Source: Schauerella fraxinea (GTDB taxonomy: Bacteria; Pseudomonadota; Gammaproteobacteria; Burkholderiales; Burkholderiaceae_B). From it: a stretch of 64,000 bases of DNA. Where the stretch lies: NCBI GenBank assembly GCA_030849965.1, contig JAVDKL010000001.1:744001-808000 (forward strand), in the 5' to 3' direction. The notes below the pieces were generated by a model. That model saw nothing but the letters and a program-made list of their open reading frames with translations, was not told where the DNA came from and did no database searches. Made by a program: the position numbers and the translations under genes. The first letter of the stretch is position 1; each line of letters starts with the position of its first letter. Of the stretch, positions 24,960 through 33,277 are shown piece by piece.

Positions 24960-26790
24960 CTTTTTCCATGTCTCCGGATATTGCCCGCATCATGAGCGGC
25001 TGCCGATCCGCCTCGAAATCCGCCATAAAGGCTAAAAGGCGCTCTGCACTCATCGGTTTGGCGAACGCATAACCCTGTGCTTCGTCGCATTGCCAGCGGC
25101 TCAAAAGTTTTGCGCACGCCACGGTTTCAACGCCCTCGGCAACGGTCCGATAGCCGAGTTTCCGCGAGATTGAAAGAATACCTTCAACCAACGCGGCGTG
25201 CCGGGTATTGCGATCGATATCCCGTACAAGCGACTGATCAAGTTTAAGCACCGCTGCGGGAATCTCGTTTAGATAGGCAAAGTTGCTGTACCCTGCGCCG
25301 AAATCATCGATAGCAAGTGTTGCGCCATAGGCCACGAGTTCGCGCATCTGTGCGATCACACGCCGATCCTGCCGCAGCCACTCTCCCTCGGTCACTTCAA
25401 ACTCCAGATAGGCGGGGTCCAGAGGATAATGCCGGCACAGGCCCAGCAAGGCGGGCACAAACTTTTCGTCGTCGAAATCGCGCGGCGAAAGATTGATCGA
25501 CAACCGCAGCGGGCCCACTTCCGCGTGCCACTGCTTGAGATAACTCAGTCCCCGATCGAGTACCCACAATGTAATGACTTTCATCGACGCCGTGCGCTCA
25601 AGTATCGGAATGAATTCTCCCGGGCTCACCTCACCCAGCTCGGGATGCCGCCACCGCAGTAACGCCTCCACGGTGTGGATCCGATGCGTGGCAAGATCAA
25701 TGCGAGGTTGAAAGTTCAGATAAAGCTGATTCTTTACAATCGCGCTTTGAATATCGACTGCCAGCCGGTAACGGCGCTGCAATGCCAAATCCTCTATCCG
25801 GTCGTAATAGGACCATCTCGAGTTCGTTTTTTGCGCATGATTCAGCGCCGTGATCGCGCGTCGCAGAATGTCGGGCGCAGGAGGGCCTGGGCACGTGAAG
25901 GGTACAAGGCCGATATGAACGCGCAACGCCATCGCAACGCCCGCGGCGGTGACCGGACCATCCAGCGTGCGGCAAACTGCCGCAAGAATCTCGTCGTGCT
26001 GCGTCTCCTCGCACCAGAATGCGAACCGTGTCACGCCTACATGGTAGAGCGTGCAAATATGCCCGACGGTCTGACTCAGGCCGAGGGAGAGATTGCGAAT
26101 CAGCGATTCGATAGCGCCGACGCCAACGGCCTGCGCCATTTCCTGCGCGCGCTTCAGCTCAAAAATATCGAGGAGCACGAACACCTGCGACGCGGGGTGT
26201 GCGGTGTCGATCAACGCTTGCAGATCCACCATCATCTGCTGGCGATTGACCATACCGCTCACAGCATCTCGACGCCCAATCGATTGGCGCAGTGCAATCT
26301 GGGCTTCCACCATACGCGCCAGCGCCAGCAGTTGCTCGCGATCAGCCTCGCTCAGTTGACGGGGGACGACGTCAATGATGCACAACGCACCTAATGGAAA
26401 CCCTGAAGGCAGACGCAGCCGTATGCCAGCATAAAAACGCATGAACGGCGCGCCGACCACGAGCCGATTCTGGTCGAAACGTGGGTCGCATCGTAGATCA
26501 GCGACCTCGAACAGGTTGGGCTGCTGGATGGCGTAGGCGCAAATGGAAGATTCGCGGGGAGTCTCCGCGAGTTCGAAACCAACCTTCGCCAGGAACCGCT
26601 GCCTGTCACGTCCGACAATGGAGATCAACGCCGTCGGGACTTTGAAGAGATAGGATGCAAGCTGCGTAAATTGATCGAAATCCTGCGAGATTTGCGCATC
26701 CAGCAAACCGGACACATGCAATGCCGCCAGCCGTTCCTCTTCCATCATTTTTGAATCTTGCATTCTGGCGCTGGACTCCGGCCTCATCAT
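24952..26790 (-). CDS. GAF-(degenerate GGDEF)-EAL phosphodiesterase
   Basis: This 612-residue protein has an N-terminal GAF domain (about 20-165, with FLAKVGFELAETPRESSICAY), a central region shaped like GGDEF but lacking the signature (VTRFAFWCEE at that place), and a C-terminal EAL domain (about 350-605). EAL residues are intact in TVEALLRWRHPELG, and IDDFGAGYSNFAYL supports a working c-di-GMP phosphodiesterase. It is the first gene of the three-gene GAF set, with a strong hairpin just upstream of its start. Confidence 0.92.
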   Translation of the reverse strand: MMRPESSARMQDSKMMEEERLAALHVSGLLDAQISQDFDQFTQLASYLFKVPTALISIVGRDRQRFLAKVGFELAETPRESSICAYAIQQPNLFEVADLRCDPRFDQNRLVVGAPFMRFYAGIRLRLPSGFPLGALCIIDVVPRQLSEADREQLLALARMVEAQIALRQSIGRRDAVSGMVNRQQMMVDLQALIDTAHPASQVFVLLDIFELKRAQEMAQAVGVGAIESLIRNLSLGLSQTVGHICTLYHVGVTRFAFWCEETQHDEILAAVCRTLDGPVTAAGVAMALRVHIGLVPFTCPGPPAPDILRRAITALNHAQKTNSRWSYYDRIEDLALQRRYRLAVDIQSAIVKNQLYLNFQPRIDLATHRIHTVEALLRWRHPELGEVSPGEFIPILERTASMKVITLWVLDRGLSYLKQWHAEVGPLRLSINLSPRDFDDEKFVPALLGLCRHYPLDPAYLEFEVTEGEWLRQDRRVIAQMRELVAYGATLAIDDFGAGYSNFAYLNEIPAAVLKLDQSLVRDIDRNTRHAALVEGILSISRKLGYRTVAEGVETVACAKLLSRWQCDEAQGYAFAKPMSAERLLAFMADFEADRQPLMMRAISGDMEKDD

Positions 26791-26806
26791 TAGGGTGAAT
26801 GACTAA

Positions 26807-26834
26807 ATGACCGTACCAACATGTTGGCGGTCAT
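26807..26834. promoter_or_regulatory. 28-base hairpin upstream of the GAF-EAL gene
   Basis: ATGACCG-TA-CCAACA is followed immediately by TGTTGG-CGGTCAT, an almost perfect inverted repeat with a 2-base bulge. It ends 16 bases before the ATG of the minus-strand GAF-EAL gene, so it could be an operator or a translation-controlling stem. There is no T-run for a terminator. Confidence 0.45.
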
Positions 26835-27384
26835 GGCCCAAGTGGGCCTACACCTTTCAGATTACGCCAGTTTCACTAGACACATACGGTAAAAAATTAT
26901 TCCTGCGGATCATCCGATTCTGTTTAATGACCGTCGTCATAATAAAATTGCCAGTGATCGTAGCTACGGACGTGAAGTCGGCAGCGATCGAGGCGTCCAA
27001 AATCTGCTCAGCAATCCGTGCTCGCCGACGATCGGTCATGCGACTGGCAATCGCCGCGATACTGACGGCGGTGTAGTCCGTTACGGCAACTCGAATGCCG
27101 TGCCCACGCCCTCCACTCCATCGGCCACCAAACCCACCGTCGATGAAAACCCATGCTTGCGATTCAGCGCAGCAAGATGCCGCGAATGCCATCGGCGATA
27201 ACGTACTCGATCCAGCACGCGCACCCCACGCACCGGGGATGGCGAGTGCAACCCACACGGCGACGTGCTTCACAGCATCGATGCGGCATGTCTGACAGAG
27301 CCATTGCAGGCCCAACGTAGTCCTGTGGCTCCGTTCCCACCGATACGATGCATCGGGCAAATAAAAAAATAATCAACCACCCGA
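26835..27384. other. Long intergenic segment without a supportable gene
   Basis: Between the GAF-EAL gene (starts at 26790, minus strand) and tctB (27505) lie 714 bases. Short frames exist on both strands, but none has family-like composition, a convincing ribosome site or a recognisable motif. I see no RNA gene. Base composition drops in GC at both ends. It may hold the promoter regions of the flanking operons and decayed sequence from a lost gene, for example the missing tctC, but nothing positive supports the latter. Confidence 0.4.
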
Positions 27385-27385
27385 A

Positions 27386-27446
27386 CATTACCAAATCGTA
27401 ATGCGAACCTTCTTGACGCCATGCACCCCCACAAGACGATAATCGT
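27386..27446. promoter_or_regulatory. Two palindromes upstream of tctB
   Basis: CATTAC-N6-GTAATG occupies 27386-27403, and ACGAT-A-ATCGT occupies 27436-27446. Both fall within 120 bases of the tctB start in an AT-rich stretch, so they are candidate operator sites. The tctB ribosome site AGGGGACA follows. No regulator gene is adjacent. Confidence 0.35.
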
Positions 27447-27504
27447 GGTCGCGTTTCACAAATAAAGTGACGCATTATTCAAAAACCAATTAGGGGACAA
27501 CGCT

Positions 27505-27954
27505 ATGCGTCGAGTCGACTACCGGGACTTAATCGGTGGCGGATTGATCGTGCTTGCGGGTGCAGGTGCGATGTATCACTCGCTGACCGCATTCAGCCTT
27601 GGCACGCTCTCCAGAATGGGGCCAGGTTACTTTCCTGCGCTCGTGAGCGGGGTGCTGATATTGTGCGGGATCGTAATAATCATTCCTGCATTAATGCGTG
27701 CGGGCCCGATGCCAGTCATCGAATTCAGACCGCTTATCTGGATCAGCCTTTCGACTTTGGCATTCGCAATAATGCTCGTGCCATTCGGGTTGATACCCGC
27801 GATTCTTGCGCAAACAGTACTTGCCGGTATCTCGGATCGCAAAATGTCATGGAAGGGGTCACTGATTCTCGCCGCGACAGTTGCCGTCGGTGCGACCTTG
27901 ATTTTCAAGGTTGGCCTGGGGCTCTACGTACCCGCATTCGCATGGCCGTGGTAG
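27505..27954 (+). CDS. tctB: Tripartite tricarboxylate transporter small subunit TctB
   Basis: This 149-residue membrane protein has four predicted hydrophobic spans and the family opening RRVDYRDLIGGGLIVLAGAGAMYHS. A conserved GTLSRMGPGYFPALVSGVLILCG segment follows. It is the small membrane component of a TTT-type secondary carboxylate carrier. It is followed after 13 bases by tctA. No tctC-type binding protein gene is adjacent, so the pair must use one encoded elsewhere. Confidence 0.92.
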   Translation: MRRVDYRDLIGGGLIVLAGAGAMYHSLTAFSLGTLSRMGPGYFPALVSGVLILCGIVIIIPALMRAGPMPVIEFRPLIWISLSTLAFAIMLVPFGLIPAILAQTVLAGISDRKMSWKGSLILAATVAVGATLIFKVGLGLYVPAFAWPW

Positions 27955-27967
27955 GGGAAAAATAGAA

Positions 27968-29491
27968 ATGGACGGTTTACTCGACAATATATTGATCGGT
28001 CTGGCGACCGCGCTCGCCTGGAACAATCTCCTGTGGTGCGTGATCGGCGTAACCTTGGGCACACTGATCGGCGTAATTCCGGGCGTTGGAACACTCGCGA
28101 CGATGTCGCTTTTGTTCCCGATCACCTACCACCTTGATCCCACCGCCGCAGTAATCATGCTGGCAGGGATCTGGTATGGCAGCACCTATGGCGGATCGAC
28201 GGCCTCGATCTTGCTCAACCTGCCCGGCACGCCGGCCAACGCCGTGACGTGTCTGGATGGCTTTCCGATGGCGAAACAAGGCCGCGCCGGCGTTGCCCTG
28301 CTCATGACGACGTTCGCGTCGTTCGTTGGCGCAAGCGTGGGCATCATCATGCTGATGCTGTTCTCAGAGCCGATCGCCAATATCGCGTTCAAATTCGGCC
28401 CCGCCGAATATTTCGCGATGATGGTGCTGGGTCTGGTGGCAGCCTCCGTGGTGTCTGCCGGTTCGGCGATCAAAGGCATCACCATGGTCGTGGGCGGGGT
28501 GGTGCTGGGGCTTGTCGGCACCGACGTCAATTCGGGAGTGTCACGGTTTACGCTCGGATTTCCGGAATTGATGGATGGCGTCGGCATCGTCGCGCTGGCG
28601 ATGGGCCTCTTCGGCATCACCGAGATCATCGCCAGCATCAACCATGTGCAGGCTGCCGATCGCAAGATGGATGTATCGATGAAATCCATGTTGCCCACGC
28701 GCGATGAGGTCAAGCGTTCCTGGGGCGGAATGGCCCGTGGATCGGGCATCGGCGCCTGGTTGGGCGTGCTCCCCGGCGTGGGACCCACTGTTGCGGCTTT
28801 TATGGCCTACGCGGTGGAAAAGCGGGTGTCGAAGACGCCGGAACGCTTTGGCAAGGGTACCATCGAAGGCATCATGGCCCCCGAAACGGCCAACAGCGCA
28901 TCGGACATGGCATCGTTCATCCCGACCCTGACACTCGGCATCCCCGGCAGTGTGACGATGGCGTTGATCATTGGCGCACTGATGATCCATGGCATCCAAC
29001 CCGGACCCGCCATGCTCACCGAGCAACCGGAGATGTTCTGGGGCCTGATCATGAGCTTCTGGATCGGCAACGTCATCCTGGTCATTCTAAACGTGCCGAT
29101 GATCGGTCTGTGGGTGCGTGTGCTGACGATTCCGTATCACATGCTTTACCCGGCAATCATCATGTTCGTCTGCATCGGCGTATACGGGGTGAACAACAGC
29201 GTCTTCGACGTATACGCTGTGCTGCTGTTCGGTGTGGCCGGCTATATCTTGCGGGTGCTGCACTTCGAGCCGGCGCCGCTGCTGCTCGGCTACGTGCTGG
29301 GCCCAATGCTGGAAGAGAATTTTCGGCGCGCCATGTTGCTCTCGCGAGGCAGCATCACCGATGCCTTCATCGGACGTCCGATCAGCCTGTGGCTGCTGAT
29401 TCTGACCGCCGTCCTGCTGGCGTGGGGCCTGTGGAGCGGCATGCGGCAACGATCGACAGTGCCCGTGGTCGAGACTGCGAAGTCAGTCTGA
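27968..29491 (+). CDS. tctA: Tripartite tricarboxylate transporter large permease TctA
   Basis: This 507-residue permease has about 11-12 spans. Conserved loops are VIPGVGTLATMSLLFP, GIWYGSTYGGSTASILLNLPGTP and the mirrored second-half element VLPGVGPTVAAFMAY, LTLGIPGSVTMALIIGAL. It is the main membrane subunit for Na+- or H+-driven carboxylate uptake. The frame opens further upstream, but the ATG at 27968 (MDGLLDNILIG) fits the family and has an AGGGG ribosome site. A strong terminator follows. The substrate depends on the missing binding protein. Confidence 0.95.
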   Translation: MDGLLDNILIGLATALAWNNLLWCVIGVTLGTLIGVIPGVGTLATMSLLFPITYHLDPTAAVIMLAGIWYGSTYGGSTASILLNLPGTPANAVTCLDGFPMAKQGRAGVALLMTTFASFVGASVGIIMLMLFSEPIANIAFKFGPAEYFAMMVLGLVAASVVSAGSAIKGITMVVGGVVLGLVGTDVNSGVSRFTLGFPELMDGVGIVALAMGLFGITEIIASINHVQAADRKMDVSMKSMLPTRDEVKRSWGGMARGSGIGAWLGVLPGVGPTVAAFMAYAVEKRVSKTPERFGKGTIEGIMAPETANSASDMASFIPTLTLGIPGSVTMALIIGALMIHGIQPGPAMLTEQPEMFWGLIMSFWIGNVILVILNVPMIGLWVRVLTIPYHMLYPAIIMFVCIGVYGVNNSVFDVYAVLLFGVAGYILRVLHFEPAPLLLGYVLGPMLEENFRRAMLLSRGSITDAFIGRPISLWLLILTAVLLAWGLWSGMRQRSTVPVVETAKSV

Positions 29492-29509
29492 TCCGCGTCA
29501 AAGGCGCTA

Positions 29510-29558
29510 AATGCCCCCTGAGAAAGTCGACAAGATCTTTCGCAGGGGGCATTTTTTT
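29510..29558 (+). terminator. Intrinsic terminator after tctA
   Basis: AATGCCCCCTG (29510-29520) pairs with CAGGGGGCATT (29543-29553), followed by an unbroken T-run to 29558. This is a textbook rho-independent terminator, 19 bases after the tctA stop. It lies between convergent genes; the minus-strand side lacks an equally long T-run. Confidence 0.93.
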
Positions 29559-29601
29559 GCCAAGGCAATATGTCGCGAAAGCGATCTTCGGCTAACTCGC
29601 C

Positions 29602-30291
29602 TCAGTGCACCATCCGCTTCGCCAGCCGCGCAGCCGCACGCTTGGCCACCTCTTCACGCTGCGCCTGAAACACTTTTGACGCTTCCCGTGCAGCGGCGAC
29701 GCGCTCCGGCGTTGCGGTTTTGGGGGAACCTGAATCGAACGGTGGTTGAGGGTCGTATTCCATACCCAACTGCACGCGCTGCGCCTCATCGTCGCCAAAG
29801 AGGCCGGCCACGAGTTGCAGACCGAAATCGATTCCCGAGGTCACACCGGCACCCGTGACGCGATTGCGGTCCCACACTACGCGCTCGGCCACCGGCTCCA
29901 CACCGAAGTGGGCCAATTGTTCGAGCGACATCCAGTGGCTGGTTGCACGGTAGCCCGTCAGCAATCCCGCCGCCGCCAACACCAACGACCCGGTGCATAC
30001 CGAGGTCACATATTGCGCGCCGGCCGCTTGGCGCCGCAGGAATTCCAACGTTTGTTCATCTTCCATCAGTTCCAACTGGCCGGGCCCACCAGGGACGAAC
30101 AGAATGTCAGCTTGAGGGGCAGATTCGAATGTCGCACTGGGTACGATGGCCAGCCCGCCCGAGTCCACCACAGGTGCGGTGTCCTTCCAGACCAGATGCA
30201 GCGAGAGCGACTTGACCTTGGCCAGGACTTCGAAGGGTCCGGTGAGATCCAGCTGAGTCATGCGGGGATAGGCGAGCATCACGACGTTCAT
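29602..30291 (-). CDS. DJ-1/PfpI family protein, isonitrile hydratase-like
   Basis: This 229-residue protein has the DJ-1/PfpI fold: MNVVMLAYPRMTQLDLTGPFEVL at the start, DILFVPGGPG, and the nucleophile elbow VTSVCTGSLVLAAAGLL with its cysteine near residue 115, followed by ATSHW. This pattern is shared with isonitrile hydratases and AraC-linked amidotransferase-like domains. The tail from about residue 195 is rich in Lys and Ala. It begins 47 bases after the lyase gene and may be the last gene of the large minus-strand operon. Its role there is unknown. Confidence 0.82.
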   Translation of the reverse strand: MNVVMLAYPRMTQLDLTGPFEVLAKVKSLSLHLVWKDTAPVVDSGGLAIVPSATFESAPQADILFVPGGPGQLELMEDEQTLEFLRRQAAGAQYVTSVCTGSLVLAAAGLLTGYRATSHWMSLEQLAHFGVEPVAERVVWDRNRVTGAGVTSGIDFGLQLVAGLFGDDEAQRVQLGMEYDPQPPFDSGSPKTATPERVAAAREASKVFQAQREEVAKRAAARLAKRMVH

Positions 30292-30338
30292 ACGAACTCC
30301 TTGGCAGGGGATGAATGCGAGCCTATTGCGCCCGCTGA

Positions 30339-31205
30339 TTACGCATCGTACCGCTTACCCTGCTCGAGCAACGCGGGAGTGCCGATCACGTCATTCAACT
30401 GATCGAAGTCGAGCATGCGATCGCGCCAGGGCGCGGTCGTTCCTGCCTGCTTCAAACTGCCGTAATAGCCTTGCAGTGCGTGCGCAGCGGCGCGTGCCGT
30501 GCCGCCGGGGAAGATCACGATCTTGAATCCACGCCGGGTAAGTTCGTCAGCGCTTTCGATGGGCGTCTGGCCGCCCTCGACCATATTGGCCAGGAGCGGA
30601 ATGCGATCGGCGAATCGCGCGCAGGCGCGGTCCATCTGGTCGGGCGTGCGCAGCGCTTCGACGAACAGCGCGTCCACCCCGCATTCCAGATAGGCTTCGG
30701 CGCGATCCAACGCCGCATCCAGGCCTTCGACCGCAACCGCATCGGTGCGCGCGAGGATCAGCGTATCCGCACTGTGGCGCGCATCGACAGCGGCGCGCAG
30801 TTTGCCGCACATCTCCGCGACCGGCACCACGCCTTTGCCGCTCAAATGCCCGCAGCGCTTGGGGAAGGTTTGATCTTCCAGCTGGATCATCGCGGCGCCG
30901 GCGCGCTCGAAACCGCGCACGGTGCGTTGCGTATTGAGCGCATTGCCAAAGCCCGTGTCGGCATCGACGATCACCGGCGTGGCCACGCGTTCGGTGATGC
31001 GTGCGAGCGTCTCTTCAACTTCGCTGAATGTGGTGAGCCCGATGTCCGACCGGCCGAGCTTGGTGTAGGCAATCGAGGCGCCGGATAAATACAGCGCCTC
31101 GAAACCTGCCTGCTCGGCGATCAACGCGGAGAGCGCGTCGTAGATGCCGGGTGCGAGCACCGCGCCCGGTTGCGACAAACGTTGCTTGAGCGTGGACTGC
31201 GTCAT
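30339..31205 (-). CDS. Isocitrate lyase/PEP mutase superfamily lyase
   Basis: This 288-residue single-barrel enzyme has metal-site residues in DADTGFGN and QLEDQTFPKRCGHL. The KRCGH loop with its catalytic cysteine points to carbon-carbon lyases (2-methylisocitrate lyase or 2,3-dimethylmalate lyase type) rather than PEP mutase or oxaloacetate decarboxylase. It probably splits a hydroxy-dicarboxylate to pyruvate or a 2-oxoacid plus a short acid. The upstream frame is longer, but the ATG at 31205 overlaps the flavoprotein stop in ATGA. Pairing with the LeuCD-like hydratase in the same operon supports a hydratase-then-lyase sequence. Confidence 0.88.
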   Translation of the reverse strand: MTQSTLKQRLSQPGAVLAPGIYDALSALIAEQAGFEALYLSGASIAYTKLGRSDIGLTTFSEVEETLARITERVATPVIVDADTGFGNALNTQRTVRGFERAGAAMIQLEDQTFPKRCGHLSGKGVVPVAEMCGKLRAAVDARHSADTLILARTDAVAVEGLDAALDRAEAYLECGVDALFVEALRTPDQMDRACARFADRIPLLANMVEGGQTPIESADELTRRGFKIVIFPGGTARAAAHALQGYYGSLKQAGTTAPWRDRMLDFDQLNDVIGTPALLEQGKRYDA

Positions 31206-32668
31206 CGTATATCTCCAGTAGATGCGCCTTGCGCGACGAGGGCCGCTGCGGTGCGGGCCGCGATAAAGCCACCCGCGATGGCACTGAGTAGACCGTTGCC
31301 GGACAGATAGCCCCAAACGGCGTTGCCCGATACGCCGCGCGCGGCGCCACCTCCGGCAAGCAGGTTGGGAAACGGCGTGCCGTCGGTGCGCAGTACGCGG
31401 CAGTCGGGATCGATATCCAGACCGCCCTGCGTGTGAAACAGCGCGCCGGTGACCTTGATGGCGTAGAACGGCGCAGTGAGCGCCCGGCGATCGCTGCGGT
31501 CGATGGTGGCTTCAAGCACCGCCACGTCGCAGCCGATGACCGCCGCCAAGGCCTCGATCGTTGCGCACCCGCGCACTGCACCGGCACGTTCGGCCTCGCA
31601 GAAGTCCGGAAACTCGCGACCCAACGCAAGCAACGGCGCGTCGAACACGTTCCATGCGATGCCGCCAGGCTGCTGCAGCACATGCACGGCGGCTTCCGAA
31701 TAGCCTTGCGTTTCATCGTGAAACCGCACGCCGCCCGCATTGATCTGGATGCCGCCGGCCATCATGATGGCCCACGAAACAAGCGCGCCTTGCGGCACAG
31801 CCCACGAGCCGTGTCCCTGATAGCCGCCCATGTCGGCGAGCCGCGCACCCAGCGCCTGGCCCCACGCAATCGCGCTGCCATCGTTGCCGGTGTGGCCGCC
31901 AAATGCCGCGTCGGCCATCTCGGGCAGCAGCTCGCGCACCATGGCCGCGTTGCCGCCAAAGCCGTTGCACGCGAGGATCAGCGCATCGCACCGCAAGCGT
32001 TCGAGCGTGCCATCGGGTCGCGCATACCCCACACCGGTGATGCGATCGTCTTCATCGCACCAGAGCTCGCATACGCGGGAATGGGTGAGTACATACGCGC
32101 CGGTGGCGTCGGCCGCGCGTTGCAATGCACCCATCAACGCGCTGCCGGTGCGTTCCGGCAGCGCATGCATACGGCGCACGCGATGGCCCGGGTACAAGAA
32201 GCCATCGAGCAATTCGAAGGTCAACCCGTGGCGGGCTTGCAGCACATCCAGGGCGGGTGCAATCGCTTCGGTATAAGCCTGCAATAAAGGTTCGGCGGCC
32301 GTGCCATGGGTTTTGTCGCGGATGTCGGCCGCGAAATCGCCGGGCGACTCGACGATACCGGCCGCCATCTGAACGCGTGTGCCGGCCGCCGGCACAAAGC
32401 CCGACGACAGCGCCGTCGACCCGCTCGGCACCGCGTCGCGTTCGAGCGCCACGCAGTCGATCTGCTCATCGTTGAGCATCAGGGCGGCCGTGAGCCCGCA
32501 GGCCCCGGCGCCAACGATGACGACGGGCAGATGCAGCACATCGTCACCCGCGGGCGTACCGCGCTGGATCGACGGCGCGGCGGCGTCGGATGGCGAGCGA
32601 TGGATGTCGACCGACGGCGCGGTCGCACCCGTCGCACTCGCGCCGTCAGCCCAAGCGGCGCCGGTCAT
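31202..32668 (-). CDS. FAD-dependent oxidoreductase, KstD/TcuA-like
   Basis: This 488-residue flavoprotein is of the fumarate reductase/3-ketosteroid dehydrogenase family. The ADP-binding GAGACGLTAALML lies near residues 55-70. The C-terminal FAD region HTQGGLDID, LLAGGGAARGVSG, GYLSGNGLLSAIAGG is typical. Enzymes of this class introduce or reduce a C=C bond next to a carbonyl or carboxylate (for example tricarballylate dehydrogenase). The ATG at 32668 overlaps the upstream stop in ATGA. In this operon it would supply or remove the double bond used by the aconitase-family hydratase; inferred. Confidence 0.87.
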   Translation of the reverse strand: MTGAAWADGASATGATAPSVDIHRSPSDAAAPSIQRGTPAGDDVLHLPVVIVGAGACGLTAALMLNDEQIDCVALERDAVPSGSTALSSGFVPAAGTRVQMAAGIVESPGDFAADIRDKTHGTAAEPLLQAYTEAIAPALDVLQARHGLTFELLDGFLYPGHRVRRMHALPERTGSALMGALQRAADATGAYVLTHSRVCELWCDEDDRITGVGYARPDGTLERLRCDALILACNGFGGNAAMVRELLPEMADAAFGGHTGNDGSAIAWGQALGARLADMGGYQGHGSWAVPQGALVSWAIMMAGGIQINAGGVRFHDETQGYSEAAVHVLQQPGGIAWNVFDAPLLALGREFPDFCEAERAGAVRGCATIEALAAVIGCDVAVLEATIDRSDRRALTAPFYAIKVTGALFHTQGGLDIDPDCRVLRTDGTPFPNLLAGGGAARGVSGNAVWGYLSGNGLLSAIAGGFIAARTAAALVAQGASTGDIR

Positions 32669-33273
32669 GCGCCCAGCAGCGCAGCAAACGCGGCGCATGT
32701 CATCACATCGCTCACGGTGCGCAGGTCGGCAATGGCGGCGTCATGCGCGGTGGGCGTGCTCGCCGCGCATCCGTCCTCCAGCACAATCGTGTGGTACTCC
32801 CGCATGTGCGCATCGCGCACCGTGCTGGCCACGCCGCCGTTGGTGACGATACCCGTTACGGCAACGGTGTCGATACCCGCATGGCGGAGCACCCAATCGA
32901 GTTGTGTGTTGAAAAACGCCGAGTAGGCAACCTTGAACACGGAGACGTCAACGAGGCCAGCAATCGCGTCGACGTTGGCGTGCCCGCGGCTGCCCATGGC
33001 GAAGTCGCCGCGTTTCAAAAAAGGCCTCAAGGCTTTGAGGTGGGGCGAGATCATCGGATCGCCCTTGGCATCGGGCCAGAGGGTGAACTGGCTTGACGCC
33101 ACGAGACCGCCCTGCCCCTTGAGCGCTTGCGCGACAGGCGCCACGCGCGCCGGCAAGGCTTGCGCCTCGCGCGACGCCGCGCCGCCCATGGCATAGGCGC
33201 CATCGGGCGCAATGAAGTCGTTCTGCAGATCGACGATGATCAGGGCCGTCTTGCGAGGATCGATAGCATGCAT
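32665..33273 (-). CDS. Isochorismatase-fold hydrolase lacking the nucleophilic cysteine
   Basis: This 202-residue protein has the isochorismatase/nicotinamidase fold. The catalytic Asp is in LIIVDLQNDF and the Lys in VFKVAYSAFF. The position that normally carries the nucleophilic Cys (TN-x-C-V-x-S-T) reads TNGGVAST, so the cysteine is replaced by glycine. The DNA is unambiguous. An amidase mechanism needing that thiol is therefore unlikely; EntB/PhzD isochorismatases also lack the Cys but differ nearby. It lies 4 bases after hyuA and overlaps the flavoprotein start. A role in ring-opening or amide chemistry is only a guess. Confidence 0.85.
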   Translation of the reverse strand: MHAIDPRKTALIIVDLQNDFIAPDGAYAMGGAASREAQALPARVAPVAQALKGQGGLVASSQFTLWPDAKGDPMISPHLKALRPFLKRGDFAMGSRGHANVDAIAGLVDVSVFKVAYSAFFNTQLDWVLRHAGIDTVAVTGIVTNGGVASTVRDAHMREYHTIVLEDGCAASTPTAHDAAIADLRTVSDVMTCAAFAALLGA

Positions 33274-33277
33274 GACG

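Noticed and set aside
26857-27360. Possible 167-residue minus-strand gene in the long gap before tctB
   Set aside because: No family resemblance, no convincing ribosome site and irregular composition; it may be chance.
32665-33273. This gene as the missing EntB isochorismatase for the DHB-serine NRPS
   Set aside because: It lies 18 kb or more from the NRPS operon, is embedded in the Hyu operon, and its TNGGVAST site differs from the EntB/PhzD surroundings despite also lacking the cysteine.
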